This document shows, piece by piece, positions 33,411-45,017 of a stretch of DNA of 64,000 bases. Below the pieces are notes generated by a model. It was given only the letters and a program-made list of their open reading frames with translations. It was not told where the DNA came from and searched no databases. This DNA is from Cytospora piceicola (taxonomy: Eukaryota > Ascomycota > Sordariomycetes > Diaporthales > Cytosporaceae), in NCBI GenBank assembly GCA_023375675.1, contig JALQBC010000007.1, positions 558,001-622,000 of the forward strand, in the 5' to 3' direction. Numbering within the stretch: position 1 is the stretch's first letter; the number at the start of each line of letters is the position of its first letter. Made by a program: the position numbers and the translations under genes.

Positions 33411-34624
33411 CTATTTCGCACCCTTTCCCTTGGCCTCCGTCTCACTCAACTCCCTGATTACCACCTTGGTCTGTCCGTGGCCGGTGTAGTTCTCCTGGCC
33501 GGTCTCAAAGCCCGGGCACACGCCGACAGCCAGGTACTTGCCGTCCCGCGAGAACGAAGCCGACGCCACGTTGTTACCGAAGTTCTGGTACTGCTTCATC
33601 CTCCTCTTGGCCTCGGCATCCCACAGCGCCACGGTGCCGTCGCCGCCGCCGCTCGCGAACGTCTTGCCGTAGACGGGGTGGAACGCCAGCGCGTTGACGG
33701 GGAACACGACGTCGCCGCCGCCCTCCTCCTCGGGGGCGGCCTGCCGGTGGCACTTGAAGGCGTACTTGCGGGCCTGGGACTCGGCGCTGTCCTCGAACCA
33801 CTCCACGGCGACGCGGCCCTCGATGCTGGAGGTGGCGTAGCCGGCGTCGTTGGGCATGCAGGCCACGGCCCGCGTCAGGAACTTGAGGCTGGACTCGCGC
33901 TGCTGCCACGGCTTGATGGCGTCGGGGGACCCCGAGAGCACGTGCTGCCGCGCGCTGGGGAGGTCGAAGATGTGCACCAGCCGCGCCGTCATGGCGACCA
34001 CCACCTTGGTCGGGCTGGCCGCCATGGCGTGCGGCTTGCCGGGGAGGGCGACGGTGACGGGCGCGGAGCCCGGGGCGGCGGTGTCGTGGATGTGGAGGGT
34101 GCTGTCCCATGAGGCGGAGATGAGGAGCTGGTGCTCGGGGGAGAAGACCACGCAGCGGACGGGTTGGGTGTGCTCGCTCATTACCGTCTGCTCGCCGGTC
34201 TCGAGATCGATCCTGTAGTGGTCGTGCCGACGGTCAGCCACCATTTCCCTTGGACCGGGGTCCGTCTCTCTCTGTTGTGTTCTGTCCTATTTCTCACTAC
34301 CTACCTCGTTACCCTGTGATCTACCCCAGCCGTGTAGGCCTCGTTGTCATTACTGCCGAAGCACACGTCCAGCACTGGTGCGCGGTGCTCGTACTTCTTC
34401 ACCAATGTGGCTGAAGGTGCCTCGCCATCTTCGATCTCGTAAAGGTAGACATTCCTATCCCATGAGGAGGCCAGAAGCCTGTTGGGTGACTCCGGCGCGA
34501 AGACGACGCGCGACACAGCGTCTTCTGGGGGTTGCGCTACGTCGAATTGTGTTGCTGTGGTAGTCCATTAGTCAACAGAGGTGATATGCTTGGACATGAG
34601 GGATCGTCATTTACCTGGGGCCAT
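33411..34624 (-). CDS. bub3: Spindle-checkpoint WD40 protein BUB3
   Basis: Three exons, 34624..34615 (10 nt, MAP), 34554..34305 and 34212..33411, give 353 aa. The splice near 34305 restores TAGVDHRVTRIDLETGEQTV, a Bub3 hallmark. WD40 blades are seen across the chain (LASSWDRNVYLYEI, LISASWDSTLHIHD, EGRVAVEWFEDSAE, KYAFKCHR, PVNALAFHPVYGKTFASGGG). EGRVAVEW and the KYAFKCHR segment are specific for Bub3 rather than Rae1. Bub3 binds phosphorylated MELT repeats of the kinetochore protein Knl1/Spc105 and recruits Bub1 and Mad3. The third-exon part between 33600 and 34110 is very GC-rich in codon third positions, unlike exon 2. It shares a short promoter region with GPN2. Confidence 0.93.
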
Positions 34625-34977
34625 CGTGAGTGCTGTTTGTGTGTGTACGTGTGTGTAGACTGGAAAGATTGATATGGAATTTGTATTATATGTAAGTACC
34701 TAGATCAAGTTCGAAGGATGTTCACATGCGGTAAACAGAAGCGTCGTGCTCTAGGTGACAGGGGCTCCTTGGAGCTACAGCTATTGATCCTTGCAACATT
34801 TTCTTGAGCCTGCCGGGATGGCGGGGCAACTCGTGGGGGAACTTCCACTTCTACTTCCTTCTACCAACGTCACTCGGGAGTCTCTCTTACACATACAGCA
34901 AGGAGTACTACTCGTCCCAGAGTCGCAAACCCACGACCATACTCAGGTAACATCTTGAGCACCGCTATCGTCTCAGA
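34625..34977. promoter_or_regulatory. Shared divergent upstream region, BUB3 / GPN2
   Basis: Only 353 bp separate the two ATGs. No clear TATA box was seen, which is usual for housekeeping genes. Confidence 0.5.
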
Positions 34978-36082
34978 ATGCCGTTCGCACAGCTCATCCT
35001 GGGCAGTCCCGGTGCCGGAAAGAGTACATATTGTGATGGCAGTAAGTTCCCGGACCTCCCGTCTCCTGATTCGGCGTCAAACTGACCCTCACCACCTTCA
35101 AGTGCACCAGTTCATGGGCGCAATAGGGAGGCCATGCTCTGTCGTGAACCTTGACCCCGCGAACGACAAAACAAACTATCCTTGCGCTCTCGACATCCGC
35201 GACCTGATCACTTTGGAAGAAGTTATGAGCAATGACGACCTGGGTCCCAACGGTGGTGTTCTATACGCACTTGAGGAGCTGGAGCACAACTTCGAATGGT
35301 TGGAGGAAGGCTTGAAAGAGTTGGGAGATGACTATATTCTGTTTGACTGCCCCGGCCAAGTTGAACTGTATACCCACCACAACTCGTTACGAAATATCTT
35401 CTACAAGCTCCAGAAGCTGGGGTTCAGGATGGTCGTGTTGCACCTATCCGACAGCTTCTGCTTGTCGCAACCCTCCTTATACATCTCGAATATCCTTCTC
35501 GCGCTCCGAGCCATGCTGCAGATGGACCTCCCGCACATCAACGTCCTCACCAAGATCGACAAGGTCGCCTCGTATGATTCGTTACCGTTCAACCTCGATT
35601 TCTACACCGAAGTACAAGACCTGTCCTATCTCCTCCCGAGCCTCGAGGAAGAGTCGCCGGCTTTGCGCAGTGAAAAGTTCAGGGCTCTCAACGAGGCCAT
35701 CACAAATGTGGTAGAGAACTTTGGACTGGTGCGATTTGAGGTCCTGGCCGTTGAGGATAAGAAGAGCATGATGCACCTCCTAAAAGTCATCGATCGAGCA
35801 GGCGGATATATCTTTGGTAGCACGGAAGGCGCCAATGATACGGTTTGGCAGGTGGCCATGAGGAATGAACCATCCATGCTCGACGTCCAGGACATCCAAG
35901 AGCGGTGGGTGGATCAGAAAGACGCCTATGACGAAGCCGAGCGCAAGGCGGAGGAGGAGCAGGCCAAGATTCGAGAGGCCCAGGCGGAACAGAATGCCCC
36001 GGCTGGTGACGGGGACGACTTCGATGACATGCCCATGCCGTCTTCAGATTCCGGTGTTACTGTGACCCGGAAGAAGACATGA
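34978..36082 (+). CDS. gpn2: GPN-loop GTPase 2
   Basis: Exons 34978..35041 and 35103..36082 encode 347 aa. Walker A GSPGAGKST lies at 9-17. The diagnostic Gly-Pro-Asn loop is in DDLGPNGGVLYALE. The G3 motif is DCPGQVEL and the G4 motif is LTKID. The C-terminal third is a charged helix (EAERKAEEEQAKIREAQAEQ) followed by a short acidic tail. GPN GTPases are homodimeric or heterodimeric chaperone-like factors needed for assembly and nuclear import of RNA polymerases II and III. DLPHINVLTKIDK and DFYTEVQDLSYLL place it in the GPN2 rather than GPN1/3 branch. Its stop is only 6 bp from the stop of the convergent POP5 gene. Confidence 0.93.
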
Positions 36083-36088
36083 GCGACG

Positions 36089-36713
36089 TCAATCATTTTC
36101 CTCGAAGTCATCGTTTTCGGAATCGGGTTCGTCGTCGACGTCCACCATTTTCACCTCATTGACTGAGCTCTTAGAACCGAACAATGAGTTCAGGGCGTCT
36201 GACTCCTTCCCAGCCATCTCATCCTTTGCCGCAAGGATCAACTGTTTTGCTCGACGGATGGCCTCCTCTTCAACCTTCTTGATGGTACCACTGACACGAA
36301 CCACTCGAAAAACACATGGATCTCCGGAGCCGGACTTAGTGGGGACACAGTCCATCATCGTAAGGGCCGCCCAAACGAGGCGGTAGTGCTCGCGAGAGCA
36401 TTGCAAAATGCAGGTTGATGTGGCGTTTGATAGATATTTGACTACGATATTGGTCAGCACGGACGGTCAATTGAGGAGGGTCAATATCAAGTAGCAGACC
36501 TCGTAGGCTGCGCTCAACTGCGCCGGCGCCATAGTCGCCAAAAAGGGTAGCCACCTCGGCTTTTATAGCATGGTGGAGCGTCCGGCCATTGCAGTTGTTG
36601 GTGGTGGGCTGGTTATAGACCAGAAGATCTGGTAGGTTTGACTTTGACTGGTCTTTAGCAGCCTCCGGATAAACGATATTGACGAGGAGATAGCGCTCCT
36701 TTATGCGGACCAT
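36089..36713 (-). CDS. pop5: RNase P/MRP protein subunit POP5
   Basis: Exons 36713..36500 and 36441..36089 encode 188 aa. The start MVRIKERYLLVNIVYPEAA is the family signature. The spliced segment VKYLSNATSTCILQCSREHY then RLVWAALTMMD matches the RRM-like Pop5 core. The tail has KKVEEEAIRRAKQLI and an acidic end (VDVDDEPDSENDDFEEND). Pop5 is an essential protein of nuclear RNase P and RNase MRP, acting in tRNA 5' processing and rRNA maturation. Its 3' end converges on GPN2 with 6 bp between stop codons, so the transcripts must overlap or terminate inside each other's coding region. The upstream region is shared with cnxE. Confidence 0.92.
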
Positions 36714-37286
36714 TTTGACTGCCTGGCTCTCTGGATTATGACCTTATAACCTAGATAGTCTAGTCGTGGAATCAATAAAGTCTGAGTGTTTGATGAGAGG
36801 TAGTCTTGTGAATTGTGAAGCTTGATCAGAGAGGTTTTGGTAAAATGGCCAACCAGAGAGCTGGTACAGAAACTAGTGGGGTTTGCTGTGAACTTAAGGC
36901 TTGAGAGGTGACTCCAGGGCTCTTACCTCTGTTACTTTATAAACATCACTCCGGCACCGGACTTGTCTGCACCTCATCCTCCTTGCAGATAACAGTGATG
37001 GCTCGATAGTGTGCGATGAGAATAACCTCATAAAATCCAGAGTAACATTGTTTCTCTCTATATTCCTTTCAAGTATTCAATGAACCCCCTCCCCATCCCA
37101 TATAAATAGGAATTCAATGAAATATTGCCACGGGCTCTTTCCTTATTCGTCAGAAATCATCCGAACTGTACTCCAAAGTCCCCCTCCTTTCCTCCCTGCC
37201 TCCCTACTTCGAACTATAAACCCCTCCTTCTCATCCACGGACTACCACATTGTCTATTTTTCGAGGTACCGGAAAACTGTACCACA
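36714..37286. promoter_or_regulatory. Shared divergent upstream region, POP5 / cnxE
   Basis: These 573 bp separate the two starts. A consensus TATAAATA lies at 37101-37108, 186 bp before the cnxE ATG. The stretch after it is C/T-rich, which is common in fungal 5' leaders. Confidence 0.5.
37101..37108 (+). promoter_or_regulatory. TATA-box-like element upstream of cnxE
   Basis: The word TATAAATA is a perfect TATA consensus in a position suitable for the plus-strand gene. Function is inferred. Confidence 0.35.
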
Positions 37287-39448
37287 ATGAGCCAAATTCT
37301 CAAAGCAGCTATCCTCGTGGTTTCTACAACCGCGGCTGAAGACCCGACAACGGACGCCGCAGAGGAGACTTTACGCTCTGTCTTTGACCAAGATGGAGGC
37401 GGCCGGTGGCAGGTTATCGAGACGAAAATAGTACCAGACTCTGTATCTCAAATACAGAGACAAATCATGATGTGGGCAGACGTTGCCGACCAAACACATC
37501 TGATAGTCACCACTGGAGGTACCGGCTTCGCAGTATCTGATCACACACCAGAGGTATGAACCGGAGAATCGTTTGGAGTCCGGCTCCTCGGCATTAACTA
37601 ATGGGCGTACAGGCTGTATCGGCACTCCTGCACAAACAAGCCCCCGGTCTGGTCCATGGGATGCTGGCAGCTTCCCTAAGTGTAACACCTTGTGAGTCAC
37701 CTGCAGTCCACCGGATTGCTAGATCTTCCACTGACTGATAAGTTGCCATGATGTCGAGGCCCGTCGCCGGAGTGAGAAACGGGACTTTGATTATCACACT
37801 CCCAGGCTCGCCCAAGGGCGCTAAGGAGAATCTCCAAGCCGTCATCAAAATGCTGCCTCATGCTTGCATCCAAGCTGCTGGGGCGGACTCACGCTCTCTT
37901 CACTCTGGAGGCGTCAAGAAGCTGGAGCAAGATGCGGGCGTCAGCTCCGCGGCAGGCCAGTCTCATTCTGATGCTCAATCGCATGGCCACGAACATAATC
38001 ACGGCCACAACCATGGATGTGGACATGGACATGGACACGGGCACGGTCATGGGCATGGGCATGGTGGCCTCGTCCGACACACCAAGCACAAAGATAATCC
38101 GATGTCCAACGATCCCAGTCTCGGCCCTACTCGAAGACATAGGGAGTCCCCGTATCCCATGCTATCAGTCGAAGATGCGTTGGCCCTAATCCAGGAGAAC
38201 ACACCTGCGCCAGTCGTCATCACCAGCAAAGTTGATGAAGACTTGGTTGGTGCGGTCTTAGCAGAGGATGTCCACGCTACTGAGAATGTGCCTGCTTTCC
38301 GTGCGAGTATTGTTGATGGCTATGCAGTCGTTGTTCCCAACGATGGTAACATGAAAGGAGTGTTCCCCGTCACTGCGGTTTCTCATGCTGCTCCCGGCCA
38401 AGCCCAAGAACTCAAGGAGGGCGAGATAGCGAGGATCACGACGGGCGCACCCCTTCCCCCTGGTGCGACGTCAGTCATAATGGTCGAGGATACAGTCCTA
38501 ATATCCAAGACCGAGGACGGCCAAGAAGAGAGAGATGTCGAATTACTGGCAGACAATGTCAAGCAGGGCGAGAATATTCGAGAAGTCGGGAGTGATGTTA
38601 AAGAGGGGGCGCTGATCTTGCAGAAGGGAGAACAGGTCTCTGCAGTCGGTGGTGAAATCGGAGTACTGGCATCTGTCGGTACATCCGCAGTCAAGACGTA
38701 CCGCCGCCCCGTTGTCGGTGTATTGTCAACAGGTGACGAGATCATCAACCATGATCGACCTGGGGACCTGCGTCTAGGAGAAGTACGAGACACGAACAGG
38801 CCCACCCTGATATCAGCCGCCAGGGAATGGGGATTCGAAGTCATTGATTTGGGCGTTGCCAGCGACCAAGCTGGCACTTTGGAGGAGACTCTTAGGGACG
38901 GTATGCGAGAGGCAGACCTCATCATAACGACCGGAGGAGTGTCCATGGGAGAGTTGGATCTCTTGAAGCCGACTATTGAGAGGTCATTGGGCGGAACGAT
39001 CCATTTCGGCCGGGTGAACATGAAGCCTGGGAAACCGACAACTTTCGCCACGGTACCGGCAAAGAATAACGATGGAGAACGAGTGTCGAAAGTTATCTTC
39101 TCCCTGCCTGGAAACCCAGCATCCGCGCTGGTGACTTTCCATCTTTTCGTCCTGCCGTCTCTCCACGCTATGTCGGGCATATCCCCAGCTGGCTTGACAA
39201 AGATACCCGTCACGTTGGGCCACGAATTCAAGCTGGACCTGGGCCGGCCCGAATATCATCGGGCTATAGTGACCGTTGATAAAGACGGTGTACTGTCAGC
39301 CACGAGCACCGGAGGACAACGAAGCTCTCGAGTCGGGAGTCTCAAAGGAGCAAATGCCCTTCTCTGTATGCCAAAGGGGGCTGAGCCTTTGCAAAAAGGG
39401 ACAAAGGTGGATGCTCTGCTTATGAGCAATGTGAGAGTCGGCCTTTAA
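37287..39448 (+). CDS. cnxE: Molybdenum cofactor biosynthesis protein, MogA-MoeA fusion
   Basis: Three exons, 37287..37553, 37613..37691 and 37743..39448, encode 683 aa. The N-terminal part (about 1-165) is the MogA/G domain: AAILVVSTTAAEDPTTDA, TTGGTGFAVSDHTPE, TLIITLPGSPKGAKE. It adenylylates molybdopterin. A linker follows with a His-Gly run at about 190-224. The C-terminal MoeA/E domain (about 250-683) has VPAFRASIVDGYAVV, EIARITTGAPLPPGATSVIM, VLSTGDEI, ITTGGVSMGELDLLKP and FSLPGNPASALVTFHLF. It inserts molybdate. Together the protein serves nitrate reductase, sulfite oxidase and xanthine dehydrogenase. Domain order G-E agrees with gephyrin and Aspergillus CnxE and is opposite to plant Cnx1. 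The start follows a long C/T-rich leader; an earlier in-frame ATG at 37125 looks like leader, not protein. Confidence 0.93.
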
Positions 39449-39831
39449 GATGGGCATCAGAGTAAACAAGCTGGGCCCTAATCACTCTGGTAGAGTACGT
39501 ACCTGGAAAGGAAAGCGACGCTATATTAACATCGCTGAAAGATGCCCACTATCAACAAGCTGCACACAGTTCACTTCAGAGGTGTTGGAAAGAACAGGAA
39601 ACCTATAATGTTATCGTCCCAATTCGCCCATCAACCCCCCAAACTTCTATTCTAAATTTCGATGCTTGCACCCCGCCACCACCTTCCTGCAACTACGTCT
39701 CTGGGAACCGCAATATTTGTTCTGTTGTCAACATCGACGTCTTCCTTCATTGAGCCACCACCACAACCAGACCTATTGCATACTTCACATGTCGCGTTGC
39801 CGATCGCGTCGAATCTCACTACCGAGCCAAG
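39449..39831. other. Short intergenic region
   Basis: It lies between two plus-strand genes. No coding signal or terminator-like feature was recognised. Confidence 0.5.
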
Positions 39832-42438
39832 ATGTGTAGATTCGTGTACAAGAAGTATGATACCTGTGGGGATCATTTCATTGAAGTCCTCGACTTCTGT
39901 GGTCACAATCTGTGGAAGGCTGGCGTACAAGGCGTGCTTCAGGTCTGTGTGCCAGAGATCCTGGAGAGGTCACTTGAGTGGTCAGGCCCGTGAGTATTAT
40001 CGATACAAACGCGACTTGGATGATAGCTGCTAACCCAATGTGTAGCTATGATCACGAGCCTCCTCTGCCTACAGTATTCACCGGCTACCAGGGCTTCTGC
40101 GAGGTGTGCGCCGACAAATACATGGTTAGTCATTCTATCAAATGATCGCTTGCTTGAATGCTCACAATAAGGTGTTGCAGCTGCCACCTACCATCCCTAG
40201 CAAGACCTACTCGGACCACCAGCTTGACTACCGAACGCATCCCAGTACCTTCGACCCACACAGTCTCGCACCATACATTTCGATCCGATGCGTCGTGGCT
40301 CGAATCCCTGACCTCCTCGGAATCTCTGATCAGTTCGAGGAGTTCCAAATGGATCAAGGCCCATGTATCATTTTTCCTAAGCTAGTGGAGCAAATGACTT
40401 GGTCTGATCTCCGGAAAAGGGTGCCCTTCAAGATCACGGGAGTGATGGAGGATGAGTGCCACCTTAACCTGACCGAGGTCCTGGAGAAACTAAATGTCTC
40501 TGGGGGGATCTCTTGGTGGGACAAGTTTCGTATCTCAAAAGCTATAGAAGCTGGAGTCAATGTTCGGGCGTTATACGAGTAAGTTGGCCGAGAATATGTA
40601 GACCACATACTTAACTACTATCTTCCCTTGAAAGCGCTCCCACCCCACTGACGAACTCTTGCGATAGCATTGTGTTCAAGCCTCGTGGAATGTCACGGGT
40701 CGACTACGACGCCATCTTGGAGTGCCTCCGAGCAGATGCAATACAAGTATTGACTAAGAAGGCCGAAGTTCTCCGGGAGCAAGAGTCTCTTCAACAAGAA
40801 CCAGACGTTTCGGACACCTCAACCCTGACGAGTCTCGGAACTACACCCGAGTTGTCAGACTTTGACGTGGATTTGCCTACTCAGTCCATCACCCCTGCGA
40901 AGGCAGCCAACAAGCGCAATGCTCATCTGCGCGACAAGCCCGAGGGTCAACAGAAATCGGGCACTTCCAGAAAGGGCAAGCCAGCCCAGGCCTCGAAGAC
41001 ATCGGCGAAGAAGTCGACGAAGAAGCTGGCAATGTCTGCATACGAAGCCGAGCAAGTAAGTAGACGTGGGCTGATGCGACATCTTCTGGACCATGGGACA
41101 CTTGCTAACTGTGAAACTGCAATTCAGTCTACCGACGAGGCTTTTGTTTCGCCATCACCGGCTCCTAGATCAAGCGTCACACAGCCGGCAAAGCAGCAGC
41201 AGCAGAAGAAGAGTCTTGCACCCCCACCTATGGTTCTAGACGAGCGATTGCGCCAGATCGCGGAGCAAGAGCAGAAGATTGCGGAGAAAAAGCGTAGGAT
41301 CGAGCAGCTGCGCCAGCGTAAGCGCGCATCCATGGGCTCTGGAAGCAAAGACACAGCTCAGCCGTCGCTGGGAGGTCTCCGTAATGCAGTGGAACAGGCT
41401 CCATTAGGCACGACAGTCGGAATTCAGACAGCAGGCAATGCGACGACTGTCGAGTCGGCTGGAACCTCTCCGGAACATGATACCTGGACCATGAGGGGGC
41501 CAGCGGCAGGGAGCTCGAACCCCGAGGCTCATCCGGCGCATGGTTACGAGTCGTCTCCCCAGTATCGAGGCACGAAGCGGACTTTTGAGTCTGCGAATGC
41601 TGTTGAAGACCAGCAGCCCCATGCTACTCCGAACGCTGCTGCTATCCAGGGGTTTTGGCAACAGCAGTATATCAACTCAATCCTCCCAACGCTACCCCCT
41701 GAGACTATCCAAGATCTGGCCCAGTCAACCGGGAACCCCTTGATTCAGGCCGTAGCAGCAGCATCATCGCGGCCAAGAACGCCCGCGTCTAGTGGCTGGC
41801 ACCAGCATGTCCACGACCTGCCGGAACTCCCTCAGGCGCTAACCCAGCTCTCGCAGTTTAGCACGCAGCAGTCACCACATGGCTTGTCGCATCCCCCCCA
41901 GACTCCCACTCGGCCCTCGGGTCTTGGCGAGAAGCAACTAGCACCCAGCTTGCCTCAGCTTCCTCAGATCCCAGCCCAGCCCTTGCACTTTGGCCCCCAG
42001 CAGTTGGCGAATGGCTTGCCGCAGCTCTCTCAGGCTCAGACCCAGCCTTCGCTGTTCGGCTCGCAGTATTCCTCAGCCGGCTTGTCGCAGTTTGGCTTTC
42101 AGCAGTCGCCACAGGGCTTGTCACAGCTCCCACGGACTCCAACCCAGCAGTCGCGGTTCGGCGTGCCGTGGCTTTCTGACACGTCGGCTCAGCCACCGCG
42201 GTCTGGCTCGCAGCAACTGGCACAAGGCGTGCCGCAGCTCCCCCCTCAGAGACCGTCTCGGTCCTCACAGGGTGCACAGTACTTCCAGGGCTTCGGGCGG
42301 CCGCGTGATGGGACACAGGAACTCGCGAGCCAGCGGGAGGCTCTATCTGTATCCCCGGCTGGCGATGGAGAGGAGGACCTCCAACTTTCCGACCGGGATG
42401 CGTGGCTGAGCTCCAACCGAAAGCGGAGGGCTCCTTAA
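39832..42438 (+). CDS. Unidentified protein: Cys-rich N-terminus, Gln/Pro repeat C-terminus
   Basis: Five exons, 39832..39989, 40046..40124, 40181..40578, 40668..41055 and 41128..42438, keep frame and give 777 aa. The first 80 residues have spaced cysteines and histidines (MCRFVYKKYDTCGDHF, FCGHN, GFCEVCADKYM), possibly a zinc-binding fold. A conserved-looking helical part follows (KITGVMEDECHLNLTEVLEK, ISKAIEAGVNVRALYD, KPRGMSRVDYDAILECLRAD). A Lys/Ala-rich stretch and a coiled coil (LRQIAEQEQKIAEKKRRIEQ) come next. The last third carries about seven imperfect repeats of roughly 20-22 residues with LPQLPQ-x-P-x-QP-x-x-FG-x-QQL. I do not recognise the family. The intron at 41056-41127 is 72 nt with no stop, so its retention would add 24 residues. 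Confidence 0.72.
41818..42270 (+). repeat. Degenerate tandem repeat encoding Gln/Pro-rich units
   Basis: Units of about 60-66 nt recur inside the last exon. They encode variants of QLPQxPxQPxxFGxQQLAxGL. Copies have diverged, so the array is old or under protein-level selection. Confidence 0.7.
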
Positions 42439-43225
42439 AAGCAGTGGCAGCATCATCGGAACTCTTGAACACCGTCACCGTCTGGCCGTTGCGGGAGCTG
42501 TAACTATCTCTGCATAGAGAAAGACAGTAATCCACAAGCAATCCATGGATGTTTAGAAGGGCGCGTTTGTGATGTTTCGTCAGAATGGGACGAGTGTTGT
42601 CCCGTTAGTGTCGGTCTATTGTAAGGGGGAGCCTTTTCTTCCTATCGTGCAGCGCCGGAGACTTGGTGAATTATGAAGTCCATCACTTTGCAAATTATGG
42701 CGTGAGGATGGAGGAGTTGGACATTTTGCGCATGGTTCTACATCAATGAAGGTGTAGACGATCTTGTGAGACGGAACGGAGTGGATACAACGGAACCCGG
42801 AGTGGTATCGGGGTGTGCCCAGCCATAACAAGATGCAGTCTTGATTCAAAAACTGGCACATACCACTCTCAAGGTGTGGTGAAAATGCGAGAAACACTTG
42901 GGACAGCGCCAAAAGGGGTAATAATAAGAGAGCAATGATGCCGTCTTGCTAATCCCAATCCTGCTTTGTGAGCCACACACGGATGAACTGATCTGCGAAG
43001 GTTCCTTTCTTCATTGTTACACTGGATATCCAGCTTGATGGCAGTAGCTGTGATAAAAAATAATACACGATTCTACATGAACCCAATGCCTCCCGCCTCC
43101 AATGCTTTCCCCCTGAACGCCGTGAATATGGTGATGTCGTGGATGAAAATGGCTATAATCGTTGTGGCGCCGCAATGGACGCTCGTCCCGTTCTTTTACA
43201 TGGTTCTCGTAGGTCGATTTCTCTT
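42439..43225. other. Convergent intergenic region
   Basis: These are the 3' flanks of the repeat-protein gene and the V-ATPase gene. No coding signal was recognised. Confidence 0.5.
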
Positions 43226-44094
43226 TTATTGGGCACCGAAGTCACCCGCCTTTCCGGAGAGAAGCAGGCCAACAATGAGGCCGAACAGGCCGAGGACGGA
43301 GCTGAAGATCTCGATAACGAGAATCTTGACGAATCTGTAGACACGCACACATCATCAGCCAAAGGCCCACTACAGCCAAGGAGCAACCCGGTTTCAATAC
43401 ATACAGCGTAGGATCAGCAGCGTCAGCAAGCGCAGCACCGCTACCGTTGATGCCAACAGCGACACCACAGACCAGGTTGCACATGCCTACGGTGAGGCCG
43501 GACCAGAACAGGGCAAAGCCGGTGTAGTACGTCTTGGAGTCGTACAGCTCCTCGCCCTGGATGCCGTTCAGCTTGGCGGAGAAGACGATGGACATGATGA
43601 CGCCGTAGATGGCGACGACCTCGCAGAAGATGATGGAGATCAGGTTCTTGGTGCGGATACGGGGGGCGCGGACACCACCGCCGAGAATCGAGGAGCCAGT
43701 GATGAAGATACCCCTGGAGAGAAATCATGTGAGCTGGGTGGAACATGTTCATAGTTGGGCGGGTGTAGGATGCTCCGTACCATGCTGCTCCAACCACTGA
43801 CAGGCCGATGCATAGGGCGATGCCTAAACTTGCCCACGCGGTTGGGGATACGGATTCGAGGAAGGCGCCGACCTGTTCCGGAGCTCGTCAGATCATCGTG
43901 TCTCTAAGTCGGGAGTAACTTGACGCCATATATCGGCTGCACATACGTTAAAGGCCTCGCCGCTGCCGGTGAAGAGCATATCTAGACGCGGGTTAGCTGG
44001 AACACCTCGACCACTCCGACTCAGACGTGAACATACAAGCTCCCACTACGGCAAGGGCGCCGGTCACACCGCTGAGAGAATACTTGGTGCTCAT
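43226..44094 (-). CDS. vma16: V-ATPase proteolipid subunit c'' (Vma16)
   Basis: Five exons, 44094..44037, 43981..43947, 43872..43781, 43713..43405 and 43334..43226, give 200 aa. The chain has four or five membrane helices, in the order [80 protein letters not shown] and [20 protein letters not shown]. The acidic residue in FCEVVAIYG is the essential proton-carrying glutamate of c''. The subunit sits in the rotor ring of the vacuolar proton pump with c and c'. The start was set at the ATG at 44094, which matches fungal Vma16 length. An upstream in-frame stretch (DTFSNPYDKLSNSPR) without an ATG suggests that a further short 5' exon is possible. Confidence 0.92.
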
Positions 44095-44491
44095 CCTGGG
44101 CGAGTTGGAGAGCTTGTCGTAAGGGTTGGAGAATGTATCGGGTTCAAAACACGGCGATAATACAGGGCGACACCAGAAAGCTAGCAAGTCGTCATCTACG
44201 TACAAGAGCTCCCTTCCAGTTCCAGCAGCTCTCCAAATAGTAGCTCGTCACGTGTTATGTAAGCCGGCAGGCAAAGCGCCTAGACCCCTGTAAAGTTTAG
44301 CGGCTGAAAGTGGGTCCCGGCCGGCGGCCGGCTTTGTCATCCCCAGGCTGCTAATGCCATTCTATCATAGCATGCATACTCCGTAGTTAGTAACTCATAC
44401 AGTACAACCTTCTTACACCCGGGACTTAATAAGCTGTCTCTGCCTTCTACGACACCACCTCCCAACGACACACAAGCCACCACAAGACAAG
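44095..44491. promoter_or_regulatory. Shared divergent upstream region, VMA16 / TOA2
   Basis: The 397 bp between the starts include CACGTG at 44249-44254, an E-box-like word. No TATA box is obvious. Confidence 0.45.
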
Positions 44492-45017
44492 ATGGCGTCT
44501 GGCGCACAGCAATACTATGAGCTGTACCGCCGAAGCAGGTACATTTTGCCGTGGTTGCTTCTTCCCGCTCCAGCCTGGCTAACGGAAGGTGCGCTCTGCG
44601 CTTGAATAGCATCGGCGCCACACTCACGGACACTCTCGATGACCTCATCACCGACACCCGCATCGACCCCCAGCTGGCGATGAAGATCCTGGCGAACTTC
44701 GACCGGGCCATCGCGGACGTACTGCAGGAAAAGGTCAAGTCGCGGCTGACATTTAAGGTGAGGGCGGTCTCTGGTGGAATCCAAACCCGGCCTACGCTAT
44801 TGGGCATGGACTCGGGGCGATACAAAGAGCAGGCTGACAAGGACGACTTTGTGTGCGTGTACAGGGCTCTCTCGATACCTACCGTTTCTGCGACGAGGTC
44901 TGGACCTTCCTCATCAAGAACGTACAGTTCAAGCTCGACAACGGCGGCCACGTCGTCCACGCGGACAAGGTCAAGATCGTCAGCTGCAACGCGAAGCGTC
45001 CGGGCGAGGGTCAGTAG
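44492..45017 (+). CDS. toa2: TFIIA gamma subunit (small subunit)
   Basis: Three exons, 44492..44538, 44610..44757 and 44865..45017, give 115 aa, the usual family length. The N-terminal four-helix part reads [20 protein letters not shown] then [20 protein letters not shown]. The beta-barrel part reads [20 protein letters not shown] followed by [13 protein letters not shown] binds TBP on TATA DNA and stabilises the preinitiation complex. Every splice junction falls in a conserved segment, so the model is secure. Confidence 0.95.

Noticed and set aside
33372..34112. 246-codon plus-strand frame
   Set aside because: Antisense shadow of the GC-rich BUB3 exon 3.
39652..39930. 92-codon minus-strand frame next to the repeat-protein gene
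   Set aside because: Overlaps exon 1 of the plus-strand gene, which has coherent splicing and Cys spacing.
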